NCBI GenBank assembly: GCA_013398295.1
Contig: VZSF01000012.1
Span: 771,066-835,065 of the forward strand
Direction of reading: 5' to 3'
DNA: 64,000 bases
DNA from: Chionis minor
Lineage: Eukaryota; Chordata; Aves; Charadriiformes; Chionididae
The position numbers and the translations under genes are program-made. The notes below the pieces were generated by a model, which searched no databases, was not told the origin of the DNA, and saw only the letters and a program-made list of their open reading frames with translations. This document shows positions 1 to 10,450 of this stretch, one piece after another. The number at the start of each line of letters is the position of its first letter. Within the stretch, counting starts at the first letter, position 1.

Positions 1-459
1 ATGCAACTGTGCTTTTTCCCCCGAAACTTTTCCTTGCTTGCTTCCTTCTACTTTTGACTTGAAGGACAAGTGATCCACATACTGACTTTGATCCATGCTT
101 CAAAATAGAGTTGCGCATGGTGATGCATGTGTTGGAGTGACACGTTATCAGAAACAAGTGAGATGATTCCTACAGCACAAGCTGCCTATGTTAGTCGACC
201 CCCTCCTGTGTTTGATTAGTTGATTTTTATTTTTCTGTTTCAATTTATGGAACTTGCTTCTGCCCGGTTTGTTTATTTGTATTTGTTGCTATCATCCACC
301 ATTATTTCTGTCTTCTACAGTGGCCAGGGTGCTTTTGACAATTAGATTTCATGTTTGAATGAGCCTGTCTGCTGAAACAGTGGCTGTGAATGCTGTCTGG
401 AGAGAAGTTCTCAATGGTTTGACTTGACCCAAGCCATCCTTCTCCTTCTTCTATTGCAG
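1..459 (+). other. PHF21B: PHF21B intron (3' part)
   Basis: This is intronic sequence upstream of the PHD-finger exon. It ends in a pyrimidine-rich tract (about 437-456) and a TTGCAG acceptor at 454-459. The frame stays open through the tract and could be mistaken for coding, but it would encode a run of leucines that matches nothing in the family. I see no other feature. Confidence 0.75.
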
Positions 460-618
460 AATGAGATCCACCATGATGAACACTGCACTGCTTGCAAGCG
501 TGGCGTTAACTTGCAGCCCTGTGGCACATGTCCCAGAGCATATCACCTCAACTGCTTGGACCCGCCCCTCAAAACCGCCCCCAAGGGGGTTTGGGTCTGT
601 CCAAAGTGCCAACAGAAG
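460..618 (+). CDS. PHF21B: PHF21B exon: PHD finger
   Basis: This 159-nt, phase 0/0 exon encodes 53 residues beginning NEIHHDEHC. It contains a complete C4HC3 PHD zinc finger: zinc ligands at exon residues C9, C12, C21, C24, H29, C32, C47 and C50. The acceptor is TTGCAG at 454-459 and the donor GTAAGC at 619. The segment [18 protein letters not shown] is the conserved second half of the finger in the PHF21 family. Residues at the histone-pocket positions differ from PHF21A (E7 and P20 in place of Asp and Met), which is described as a finding. A PHD finger of this class sits in the nucleus and usually reads histone H3 tails. Confidence 0.94.
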
Positions 619-3600
619 GTAAGCTTCATGGGTTGTAGCACGCCAAGAAAAGAAAACTGGAATTTGTGTACCACTAAACTGATCTAGCTGAGGGTCACAG
701 CTCAGGGGACCACATTAGCTACAGTAATACTGGGAGGTTTTTAGTACAGCTCGCAGCATTTGTTTCTGGTATTTTTGTTGTACTAGAGTTAGAACAGGCA
801 CTGAGTGCCTTAGCTTCCCTGTAATTGCATCTGCTAGGTTTGTCCTTTAAAAATGTCTCTTCATTTCCTTTGTTTCCCTTCTTAACAGTAAAGCCACCAG
901 CATGTAGGGTTGCCAGACAAGTAATGTAAATCTTACAGAAGCAGACACTGTTCACCAGTGGATCTGAAAGCTGTGAGGAGAACACTTCCTTTTCTTTAAA
1001 TCGTTTATTACACATAGCTATTGATCATAGCCATGTCAGATGCTAATTTGCCTAGTTGCTGTGAATAATGCTGATTGCATGAACAAAAAAACAGTTACTA
1101 AAACAGTACAGTGTCACTAAATTGCAGAGTGGAGGTTTAAATTTTGTGTCTTAGAGTTCTTTGTATTTAGCATTGAGATCACCATTATGTTCCTGTTGAA
1201 AACGTCAAAGGGAAATTCGAGCATGCAGTTGCAGAGAGCAGAGCAGCCCGTGGTTAGATATGTGCAGTCATGTTTTCATATGGACCCACAACCTCTCCCA
1301 TGCTCAGCAGACAGCACTCCTGACAGCGTGGAGATCTGCTTGTCAGGGGCTGAAGAATGTCTTCTGGCCATGGCAACAAGAAATGAAATATTTGTAACCC
1401 CCTTTTGGCAGTGTTTGGTAGTTCTGTTTACAGTGATGTGTAAAGGAGTAAGCCTCAATGGAGGCTGCTACTCAAATTACTCTCTCGTTACTTTTCAGCT
1501 TGCGAATTCTGAGACAAGGACCCCAGATCTGGTGCTGCAGAGCTGTGAGGCTGGAGGAAGAAAAACATTAATGTGTTATCTTCATAGAGTTCTAACTTCT
1601 TGTTGTTTCCTGGGCTTACAGGTGTTAAAGAAAGATGACAACGTGCCATGGACTGGAACTCTGGCTATTGTTCACTCTTATGTTACTCATAAAACAGGTA
1701 GGGATTAACACAGCTATTGACAAGGAATTCCCTGCTCATGACAGGCAGTGCCATTTGTGTCGCTTCATGGCACTGACACTGAAGTGGTGGTGTGATGCTA
1801 CCGGGTATCATGGCGTTATTAAGAAAAGGGCCATAAGGGACTGTAGCTGGGGACAGCAGGTCACTTTCTCTCCCCTTCCCCTCGGTCTGCTCCTTTGCTA
1901 CCAGCATGCCTTTGAGGATGCTGAGATCAACCTCTCAGGAGCTTCACTTCATGGAAGAGGCCATCGTGAAAGTGGTGCCTCGCTGGGGACACCTTCAGCC
2001 TTGCTGAAAAGGAATTTTAAGGCAAAATTGTATCAGGCTGGGAAGCAGAGAGACACACACAGGCAGTGCCATGTAATTGGGTGTGTAGCACGATGCCAGA
2101 TTAGTGTCTCAGATACTACAGCAGTATCAGCTCCTAATTGTTTCAGTAATATTTGGTATCACAGTCATTAGTACCAGATGTCATATGATATTTGCGCATT
2201 GACAATTACTCTTTTTTAGTTCCCTATTGCACTCTTGCAATGGGCTGTTTGGGGCATTAGGTCATATTTGTAAGGAGCTTTGCAGAGGTCTGGTACTGTT
2301 ATGATTATGTTTCTCAGCAAGGGTTGCTGAACCATTGCAGTCACCATTCCAGGTGACCGACCTGTTATTTAATACCATTCACCTCTTTCTTGGAGACTTC
2401 CAGGACCATGTGTGGTCCAAGGATTAATTCTGAATCATTTCAATCGTGCAGTATAGCTTTAGGGTTGTCCTGTGTGCTAGCCGTTGACATAGACACATAC
2501 GTGTAAGCAGAAACTCCATATTTGTTTGGCTGTACATGCTGACAAAAGGCTAATGAGACCTGAAACTCACCATTCAAAATACATGCTTCTGCTTTGTGTT
2601 GTCAAGCGCACAGTTTTGCCATATGTCCTTTTCATAACTTCTGCATCCTTAATCTTACTGTTCCACAGTCAAAGAAGAAGAGAAGCGAAAGTTATTAAAG
2701 AGAAGCAGTGAGCTGAAGAGTGAGCATAGACAGTTAGAAGAAAAAGATCGACTTCTCAACAATGCAGTGAAGGTAGGACACCTGACTGGGGACACAGAGT
2801 CTCCTACAGAGATGTTTAAGCCTGAAAGACTGATGTTTTGTGGCTAGAAAATGATTTATGCTCCTAAGCGACAGATGTTCCAGTGTGGATGTGTTTGTCT
2901 CTCTGAGGAAAAACACATGGATTTTCTTTATGCATAAAAGCAAGCTGCTTTGGCAGGCTGAGGAGGAAAAATCACCTGGATTCCTGTTGCATGCAAAAAC
3001 CCCAAAAAACCAAATTAGTCATGGCTGCCTTCCTTCTCGTGCCATACGCAGCTCTGATCTGCCCAGTGACTTTAAGGCAATGCTGCGCTCCAGTTGAAAA
3101 GTTTGGTCACAAGCATGTCCTCCAGTGGTAGCTGCTTGTCCATTAGCTCAGAACTCTTGAGATTAGGTAGAAATAAACATCTTTATTTGTCTTAGAGACC
3201 GAATGTTGTAACAACCTCTCCATGACTGGAAATGGATTCACAATCGTTTTCTCTGTGAACTCGTTTGAAAGCGAAATGCTGGCTGGAGCTGCCTCCCACA
3301 AATGAGGACCAGTGTCTGGCAGCAGTGAATGCGCTGAGTTCCAAGCCATAATTCCTGTTGTCCATGGGTGAAGGAACTTATCTGGGGCTACCTCACCTCC
3401 ATCCCACTCTTAGCGGGTAGCTGTTAGCATGCACGGCAGTCTCAATAAATATTTGAAACTTCCTTACCCTGGAAAAATCAAAGTGGCAGCTTCAGGAGTA
3501 ACTGGTCACTACTTGTTTTACCATTGCAGTTATCCAGAGGAGGCATGTTAAAATATTTATCGTATTTAAAATAGAGTGGAAGGAAAAGCAAAAACTTATT

Positions 3601-5422
3601 AAAAGATATCACAGTGGGAAATATTCCCTACAAGTGTGTATAGCCACCACCGGCACTAATGGAAATACACATATGTATGAAGAAGTGACTCTGGGGTACA
3701 GAATATCTTTAGTAGGCAGGAGAGTGCAGTGGGATGAGGTGTTCAGAAAAAGAAAAGCGTTTGGGGATGCAGTCAGCTACCAGGTGTATGCCAGGGCTTC
3801 CAAAATCAGTAAGATTTCTACTTAAGCTGAGTCAGGTTCTTTCAGTGGGCAACACTGTCTTATTTAAATGGTAATATCAGTTGATGATTATATTTACTGG
3901 GGATATAGCCACTTGAAAGGAGAAAAGCAATTAAAGATATTCCAGCACAGAGCAATTTCATTTCTGACATTTGCCTTAACAGAGATTTACATTAAAGAGA
4001 ACACTCTTATACACACCAGAGGTGGAATGGTATTATTTTGTAAAAACAAAACATGATTTAGCCTTCGCCTGAGATTTCAGCTGCCTAAACCAATCTCTGA
4101 GCAGCTCCACGCGGTTGCTTTTCAAACAACTTGGCTTTCAAGTGAGCATTTCCTGCATCCCTAGGACTGGAGGCTCCCTCCCTCCCCGGGCAGTCTGGAT
4201 CATAGCCAAGGAGGAGCAACCTGCAGAGAAGTAACCAGAGAGAGCACTGTCCCTTTGTGTCTAGCAGGCCAGCTCAGGTTTTTGGTCTATCCCATAGTCC
4301 CTTGCAGGCCAACGGATAGCGTAAAGGATGGGATGTTAGCTGCGGCAGCACGGAGTTGGGGAGGGAAAGGAGAATTACTGACTCTTCCTTATCCCCTCCT
4401 GGAGAAGAGGAGATATTTAAAAGACATGTAGATATGGCACTTAGGGACATGGCTGAGTGGTGGAGTTGGCAGTGTTAGGTTTATGGTTGGACTCCATGAC
4501 CTTAAAGGTCTTTTCCAACATAAAGGATTCTATGATGCTAAGTGGGAGATTTGAGTTGCCTTCATTTGTCTTCTACTGTCATGCTCATTTTCATGTAGGT
4601 TTGAATGAAACGTTTCAAGTACTTGCGGGGTGCAGTTTGGCCAACCCCATAAGAAAAAGACTTTTCTTGTGACTGCAATGGTATAACAGTAGTGTCTTAT
4701 TTCAAGTTTTCTGCCAGAAAGATATTGACATCATGTTTAGAGAGATCGACTTATCTTCACGGTACTGACTCCTTCAAATGTGCGGCACATACAAAATGCA
4801 TCACGGCGAGCATTTATCAGGGCCTTTTGGTAAGATTTTTGAGACCTCACTGGTGCCTTCGGTACTTTCCAGCAATGCAGCTATTATGATCCCATGCCAG
4901 TGGTATCTGTGGAGGAGGCATTTCTGCCAGGCCGTCTACAGGATGAGGTGGGAAACATCCTCTGAGTGCGTTTGGACTGGGATGAATATTGTTACCTTAG
5001 ACAGCTGCTGCCGCGTATGCAGCGCTGGTGATTACTCCGTTCGTTAAGCTGTGGTTTTGCTATCCCCAAAGGAGAATATACTTCCTTTGAGCGGGACGTG
5101 CACTCAAGACACAAAAGGATGTTTGGAGAGATGTTTGACACCAATTTGAATGTATTCTCAGTCTTCCCTTCTCTCTCCCCTTCTCTTTACTTGACAGAAA
5201 TGCTTAGAGCTAAAAACCAGCCTGTTGGCCCAGCAGAAAGGGACTCAGTCATCACTGGAACGTCTCAAAACCCTCATTAGACTGATACAAAACGAGCAGA
5301 TGATTCAGGTTACCATGACGACCACCACCACCTCCTCCCTGCTAACTGTCCCCTGGATCAAACCCTCCTCTGCCTCCGCTGCCATGCACAAAGCCTTGCA
5401 GCAATCACAGGGTAACAACTGA
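460..5422 (+). CDS. PHF21B: PHF21B, PHD finger protein 21B (C-terminal part, four exons)
   Basis: The spliced gene has exons at 460-618, 1622-1697, 2669-2772 and 5198-5422, all with GT/AG borders and compatible phases (0/0, 0/1, 1/0, 0/stop). They give 187 residues: PHD finger, a linker with [17 protein letters not shown], a Glu/Lys-rich coiled coil, and a Ser/Thr-rich tail ending QQSQGNN. The linker and the [11 protein letters not shown] segment match vertebrate PHF21B better than its paralogue PHF21A (BHC80). PHF21A is a subunit of the LSD1-CoREST complex that reads unmethylated H3K4; PHF21B is a nuclear chromatin/transcription regulator whose reader target is less settled. The N-terminal part, including the AT-hook region expected for the family, lies before the window. 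The gene converges on ARHGAP8. Identification is from recalled family sequence; no search was run. Confidence 0.93.
619..1621 (+). other. PHF21B: PHF21B intron
   Basis: The intron has a GTAAGC donor at 619 and a TTACAG acceptor at 1616-1621. No repeat, RNA gene or further exon is seen in it. Open frames here on both strands lack similarity I recognise and are best read as chance. Confidence 0.8.
1622..1697 (+). CDS. PHF21B: PHF21B exon: post-PHD linker
   Basis: This 76-nt exon (phase 0 in, phase 1 out) encodes [20 protein letters not shown] and then VTHKT. The [11 protein letters not shown] core is shared with PHF21A ([12 protein letters not shown] in that paralogue as I recall it) and marks the family; VTHKT is the PHF21B version. 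It follows the acceptor TTACAG and is closed by the donor GTAGGG. The reading frame continues past the donor into the intron, but that continuation has no family similarity. Confidence 0.92.
1698..2668 (+). other. PHF21B: PHF21B intron
   Basis: The intron has a GTAGGG donor and an acceptor TTCCACAG ending at 2668. I see no repeat or additional exon. Confidence 0.8.
2669..2772 (+). CDS. PHF21B: PHF21B exon: coiled coil, first part
   Basis: This 104-nt exon (phase 1 in, phase 0 out) is read with the G carried over from the previous exon. It encodes [20 protein letters not shown] followed by [15 protein letters not shown]. The high Glu/Lys content with leucines at heptad-like spacing fits the coiled coil or leucine-zipper segment that follows the PHD finger in PHF21 proteins and probably mediates protein-protein contacts. 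The donor is GTAGGA at 2773. Confidence 0.92.
2773..5197 (+). other. PHF21B: PHF21B intron (last intron)
   Basis: This 2.4-kb intron holds one CR1 fragment (4398-4538) and nothing else I can identify. The acceptor is a long pyrimidine tract (about 5161-5192) ending TTGACAG at 5197. Confidence 0.78.
4398..4538 (+). mobile_element. CR1 LINE fragment (3' end)
   Basis: This is a short 5'-truncated CR1 retrotransposon tail in the + direction. It shows the typical order: a GATATTTAAAAGACATGTAG-like block, GGGACATGG, GTTGGCAGTGTTAGGT, ATGGTTGGACTC, AAAGGTCTTTTCCAAC, and a terminal GATTCTATGATG. It is diverged and non-coding. Confidence 0.88.
5198..5422 (+). CDS. PHF21B: PHF21B terminal coding exon
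   Basis: This exon gives 74 codons plus TGA (5420-5422). It begins [20 protein letters not shown], continuing the coiled coil with leucines at regular spacing ([15 protein letters not shown]), then a tail rich in Thr and Ser ([10 protein letters not shown]) and a C-terminus ending ALQQSQGNN. The segment up to LIRLIQ resembles PHF21A; the VTMTTT tail is specific to PHF21B. The acceptor is TTGACAG. The coding part is the last of the gene, and the 3' UTR runs on without a visible further intron. Confidence 0.93.
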   Translation, partial: KCLELKTSLLAQQKGTQSSLERLKTLIRLIQNEQMIQVTMTTTTTSSLLTVPWIKPSSASAAMHKALQQSQGNN

Positions 5423-6045
5423 CAGAGCCGGCTGCCAGAGCGCGAAAGAAGGGGGGAAAAAAACTTTATACACATGCGCAGATGAGAGATTAAAACTGAA
5501 ACAAAGGAGAGAAGGAACAATCTCAGTTTTGATACGTGTAGAAACTTGCAGACCAATCAGTCCAGTTTGTAGGTCACTGTGGCAGCAGGTTCCCACGGAG
5601 CGGGTTGTGCTGCAGTTTTGTATTTGCCGAGACCTTCAGTGCTTATGAGATTTTTTTTGTTATGTTGGCCTTAATGTATTTATGACTAAGGATGAAGAGG
5701 AAAAGTATGGCCGATAGGAAGCAGGATATCCTTTTGTGGTGAGCAGACGGGTTTCCAGTTCTGCTTTAAGGGGAAAATTTTCAATGCAAAGAGTTAGTGA
5801 GCTAGTAGAGAAGTAGTTGGGCTGAAAGCTATGTGTGGGAGGGAAATCGGTGAGATAACCAGAAACTGAACTACTTAGGACTCGACATGGATTCTTATCA
5901 GAGGAATAAAGTTGGCCCCGTTGATTCAGGTGACCTGGAGATGGGGCCGTTTTGACCAGAACGGCGTCGCGGACACTCACAGAGCCTTCGAAACAAAAGA
6001 TCGGTTTTTTTCAGTATTATTAGAGTTGAGAATTGCAGATATTTA

Positions 6046-6051
6046 AATAAA
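6046..6051 (+). terminator. PHF21B: Candidate proximal poly(A) signal (AATAAA)
   Basis: This canonical hexamer is the first in the probable 3' UTR, about 620 bases after the stop. A second copy at 6347-6352 follows. Which is used cannot be told without transcript data. Confidence 0.4.
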
Positions 6052-6860
6052 GAAACTGTATGAAGTTAGCGTTTCTAGTAAAATATTGAAGTATTTTCAT
6101 GCTGATGCTTCTGTATATGCGTTCCGAAGTATTTAAAAAAGTATGACTGTAAAACTTCTTACTTTTTTGCAGGTCCTTTTTACTTATTTTGCTATCGGTG
6201 TATTTTTCTCATGGAGTTTTTGTGCAAGATTTAGCATAAACCATAATAGTTGGATATCTTTGGCAGGTTGGGTTTCGTTTTTTAAAAAGATTATTTTGGG
6301 GGTTTTCTTTTTAGTTAATTTTGGATTTTTTTAAAGAAGAAAAGCAAATAAATATTTTGGTTTTTTGTTTCTTGCCAGTACAGATAATATGCCAAAAAGA
6401 TAACTTTACATTTTTGTACTGCATTTTTATTGTTAAAAATACATAACGTTACTTTTTATTTTTTTGCTTGCAGAAATATCTGCCGAAATGGTAGAGGGGG
6501 AAAAAAACAACCCTGCCTCAAGGGGTTTTTTCTCATACTGGATAATATCAAGAGTTCTGGGGGAGGAACAGGCCATGGACAATTTAAAGGTTTTGTTGTG
6601 GGTTTGGGGGGCTTTTTTTGGATTTTTTTTTTTTTGGGAATCTTGGTTCCTTTTTAATATTTGGTTGGATTTTTAGCACATTTGGGAAGCGTTTAGCATT
6701 AGCCTGAGAAAATCCCAGTGCGCCTGCTTGTTTCACTAGCTAGTCTTCCTGATACTGCAGGGGTCCTTCTGGCCCCCCGCTGTGGGCCACAGGCTATCCC
6801 CTGTCACCCCACGGCCTGCCCGGGAAGGTAGTGATGGGCACCCCGGTTTTTCTCAACGTC

Positions 6861-6882
6861 ACACACACACACACCCCCCCCN
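6861..6882. repeat. (AC)n-poly(C) simple repeat with ambiguous base
   Basis: A CA dinucleotide run passes into a C run and ends at an N (6882). Such a site is hard to sequence, so the length and the base after it are uncertain. Confidence 0.85.
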
Positions 6883-7503
6883 TGCCATCGTCTCCGTTGT
6901 TTATGAGTTCTCCGTCAATTAGCACAACAGGTACTTAAGGAAAGCAAGAAGCCACCACAGCACGACACAAAGCTAGTCTCTCACATCAGCATATCACATG
7001 GTGCCGAATATATATATTTTTTTTTTTTTAATAAAAAAAAAAACCATGAGGGACTGGCTTTTTCCGTCGCCCATCGCTAAGGCAGCACATGGTCCCTTCA
7101 ACCATTTTCACAACTCCGGGAGAAACTGTGCAGTACTATACAAATCTATTTTAATACACAACACTCGGTTGAACAAGATTTTTATATTCTTTTATTGATG
7201 AACAAAGTGAACTAAGTAAAACACAATTGTTATACATTGGTTATTGTATGCCAATTATGCATTCTAACGTGGCTTGCAATGTAAATGTTTTCAGGTTTAA
7301 TGATTTTTTTTCCTTCTCAGACAAATAAAAAAAAGGAAAAGCGTGGAAGGTTGAATATGTGAAGAATTTCTGAAGAAGTGTCTTGGACTGTTAAAAGTAG
7401 TTATTTTGAAAAGGGGACTGTCCAGTGGATAGTGTGCATAGAAAAAAAAAAAAACAAGTGTTTGTCTTAAATATGCCAATGTAGTTTTACTTCTTTATGA
7501 TGC

Positions 7504-7509
7504 ATTAAA
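7504..7509 (+). terminator. PHF21B: Candidate distal poly(A) signal (ATTAAA)
   Basis: This common variant hexamer is followed within 15-40 bases by T- and GT-rich sequence (TTGATTGACAATTTAATGG, then GTGTTGTAG), the usual downstream context for cleavage. It is the last good signal before the sequence changes character. Confidence 0.4.
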
Positions 7510-8192
7510 CTTGATTGACAATTTAATGGTGTTGTAGTCGTCGTGGTATCACGTGCTGAGGGCATGCAGCGCGGCGTGCCCGGGGCCCGCTGCTGTGACC
7601 CCTTCTCCAGCCAGACTCTGGCTGAGGGATGAAGTGACCGGCGCCCATTTCTCCACCGCTGTCTTCAATTTCCACCTTTAAATGACTCTAGAATGACTAC
7701 AGCACTTTCCACTTTTTCTTTCCTTCTCCCAGGCAGAAGGCACCTTGTCCACTCCCTTGCTTGGCTTCCCACTTCTTGGAATAATTTCCCGTCCCGCTCT
7801 TCCCCGCGTCTGTAGGCGGAGACGTTAGCGGTACCACAGATCTCTGCCTTTCCCTCTTACATCACTTGTGGGTTGCGTTTTTGAAGTTTTCACCAGGATT
7901 TAAACACCGCAGTGGGCTTTGACCCAAGTTGCCATGAGCTGAGTCAGCTTGGGAGCAAGCCTAGGGATCCGAGACGGAAACAGGTTACCGCAGGGTAACC
8001 TGTTGCCCTACGCCTACTTTGTAAATGTAAGGAAAGAAGGAGAGCTAGGTCCCTCATGGGAGTTGTCTGGTTCCTGGCCAGTGGATGGGACAGAACTTTC
8101 CAATAAAACAAACCAAATGAAAGCAAGGCAACCTTATAGCTGCATAAAACCTACCACAGTGGCTAATGCTTATGCAGCGCAGAACCAGGGTT

Positions 8193-8194
<2 letters not shown>

Positions 8195-8224
<30 letters not shown>
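8195..8224. repeat. (TTTTG)n simple repeat
   Basis: A T run is followed by about five TTTTG units and another T run. Confidence 0.85.
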
Positions 8225-8464
8225 CCAGGGGAAAGAGTATTTTTTGTTTGGATGGGGTGGTGCCGCCTTGTTGCTTCCCAGCAGTGTCACCGTTTATTTT
8301 CAGGCTGCAATTAGCAGGGGGAGCTCGGCATTGCGTCCTTGCTTCCCCTGCAGCTAAGCTGCCCCCGCCTCCCTCCTGGCCTCTGCTACGGGAAGGGCAC
8401 CCTGATTTTTCCTAATATTGCTTCCACCTCTCCGCCAAACCAGCAAACCCCGAAATCCTATGTA

Positions 8465-8487
8465 ATCATCATCATCATCATCATCAT
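8465..8487. repeat. (ATC)n microsatellite
   Basis: There are 7.7 uninterrupted ATC units. Confidence 0.95.
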
Positions 8488-10039
8488 GCTCCTGCCACCA
8501 CCCTAACCTGTAAACTCAGCGCTGTGCTAACAGACAGGAGCCAATTACAGAGCTCTGTGTGTTGCCTTAATAATTAATGCGGCTGCAAGGGAGTGTAGGC
8601 TTACGCTAGCCTTTAATCTTCGATAGTAATTTAAATTAAGGTTTTGGTGGAGATTTGTAGGAGCTACGGTAGCCTCCGTGTTCCTTGCTGCGGCACCGGG
8701 CATTGTCTTTGAAAAGAATCAGGAGCCGCGGGGTTTCCAGCCCTCCCCTTCCCAAGCGAAAGTTATTTTTACAGCTGCGCCAGACTTCACAGCTTCAGAG
8801 CTCTTTATTTTAACATGACAAGACTGTTTTCTGTGCATAGGACCTTTTCACATGCCATTAGTTGTCTCGCAGAGGAGCTGCTCTGCAAATAGCCATTCGA
8901 ATGAAACGTGTTGTCTCCAAGCCTGTCAGTTTTATATTTGCACCTCTTCAAATGTAATTTTGCCTACTCGTCCCTCTCTCACTGTCTCCCCTTCCTCAGA
9001 AATGAGAGGGAAAGGAATGCTTCTGGCTGTTGGGAAGGAACACAGAGCAATGCCAGCCCTTCCCAGTGAGCTGAATAGGGAACGCTGGCATGGCTTAGTT
9101 ATGTCAGGATCTCGGATGTTTTCAGGCTTCATACTCTTAGAGGGAGAAGCCACAATGGATCTACTATGCCCTAAAGGCTCCAAAATCAGGAAGTGAAGTC
9201 AAGAACCCTCATTTTTTAAAAAAAAACTATTTAGTTCATGATCACTAACAGCATTTTTTGCACGGTGGACCTAATGGTAGCATCAGTCCAGCTAGTGGCT
9301 TCTCTTGTGGTAGACCTCTGGGTAAGAATGGTGGCACAAACTCTTCAGCAGCCGTCTTAGGAGTTTGTTCTACATCCCGACGTACCCATCACACGCAGGT
9401 TTCCTAGCAGTTTGATGGCCTATTAGGAACACTTAAACTTTTAGAAGAGCGCGTTATAAACTGATGCATACTTTTTGTTCTGTGTTCTGCAGGCCCTCTG
9501 TAGTTGAAAAGAGAGACATTACGCTGAAATGAGTGGCAACAGCCACATCAGATAAAACTCCACTCACTTTAATCAGGTTTTGCCAACCGCAGCTTATTTT
9601 GCTTAGAAAATGAAGCCTGGCTTCTGAGATCAATCACGAGCGACTGACTGGTGCAAACAGAAAATGCCAGACTCCGCTTCTGTAAGCCACTTTTAAGTTC
9701 ACCATGGTGAATATCATTAAAGCAGAAGGGGTTTTTTCTCCTCCCTTAAAAAAAGCAAACAAAAAATTAAATTGTCATGACAGAAAAAAATACTACAAAG
9801 CGTACAGAGGCACGTAGAGATTCTAGCCAGGGAGAAAGGGAAAGAAAAAAAAAAAGACGCCATTGCTCTTTGAAGTTGTTGTTTGCATTTGTACTGGCGG
9901 ATTGCAGATGACTTCTGTGCTGTTTAAATGCAGCAGAAATGCTACACCCCAACCTTTGATTATCAGCCACGATCATTAAGCAGTTACCACAGACATTGTA
10001 ATTCACTTGTGCATTTCATCTTTGGCCTTGAGATGCAGC

Positions 10040-10450
10040 AATAAACAGCCTTTCCCCTCGACGACGTTCCTGCTGGAAACGCAGCTGCCCGTCAGTCCGG
10101 TTGCTGCGGACAGGGCAAATCGCCCAGTTGCTGGGGTGTAAACTTCCCCGTGAACACCTCGGTGCTTGCGCTTCGTCCCTTCCGTGTGGGAACGGCGCGA
10201 TTCTGTTGATCGCCTGCGCTCCTGCCCCCCGCTAGGGTTGTGGCTAGACCGCGGAGCAGAAGTGCTCCCGTGCTCCCGTGATTGCGGCTCTCCATTGCCT
10301 GCCGGGGAGGGGGGCCAGCGCGGCGAGCGGGTGGTCCGGCTCGCCCGTTGCACTCTTGAACTCCCCCACGCTTCCCTCCCTCGCAGGGAGCCAGAGGGAA
10401 ATGTAAGGAGAGCCCAGGGTGCCGAGCCGGAATCATGGCTAAGGCGTTGC
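10040..10450. promoter_or_regulatory. CpG-dense block (candidate orphan CpG island)
   Basis: Counting by eye I find roughly 35 or more CpG dinucleotides in about 400 bases, close to what base composition alone would predict, whereas most of the window is strongly CpG-depleted. Dense clusters include GACGACGTTCC, AACGGCGCGATT and GCGCGGCGAGCGGG. No TATA box or coding first exon is obvious. The block lies about 4.6 kb past the PHF21B stop and far from any gene 5' end in the window, so it could be an unannotated promoter or enhancer. Open frames across it are by-products of its GC content. Confidence 0.4.

Larger units (their letters stand above)
5423..7530 (+). other. PHF21B: Probable PHF21B 3' UTR
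   Basis: The sequence downstream of the stop is T-rich between 6130 and 6670 and carries several poly(A) signal hexamers: AATAAA at 6046-6051, 6347-6352 and 7324-7329, and ATTAAA at 7504-7509. The far end is my inference; a ~2-kb UTR would fit the long UTR I recall for the mammalian gene. A CA/C run ending in an ambiguous base lies at 6861-6882. No coding sequence is supported here. Confidence 0.5.
7531..10039. other. Intergenic region, no gene seen
   Basis: This is the start of the stretch between the two convergent genes. It contains a TTTTG pentanucleotide run (8195-8224), an ATC run (8465-8487), an AT-rich segment with TTAATAATTAATGC homeodomain-like sites (around 8565-8640) and a short perfect palindrome at 9698-9711. 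Open frames of about 80-120 codons occur on both strands without recognisable domains. I support no gene. Confidence 0.7.

Noticed and set aside
424..459. In-frame extension of the PHD exon upstream, giving a start and a leucine run.
   Set aside because: It is the intronic polypyrimidine tract before a good TTGCAG acceptor; family members have no such sequence before NEIH.
4457..4672. A 71-codon plus-strand frame in the PHF21B intron.
   Set aside because: Its first part is translated CR1 tail; it has no support as an exon.
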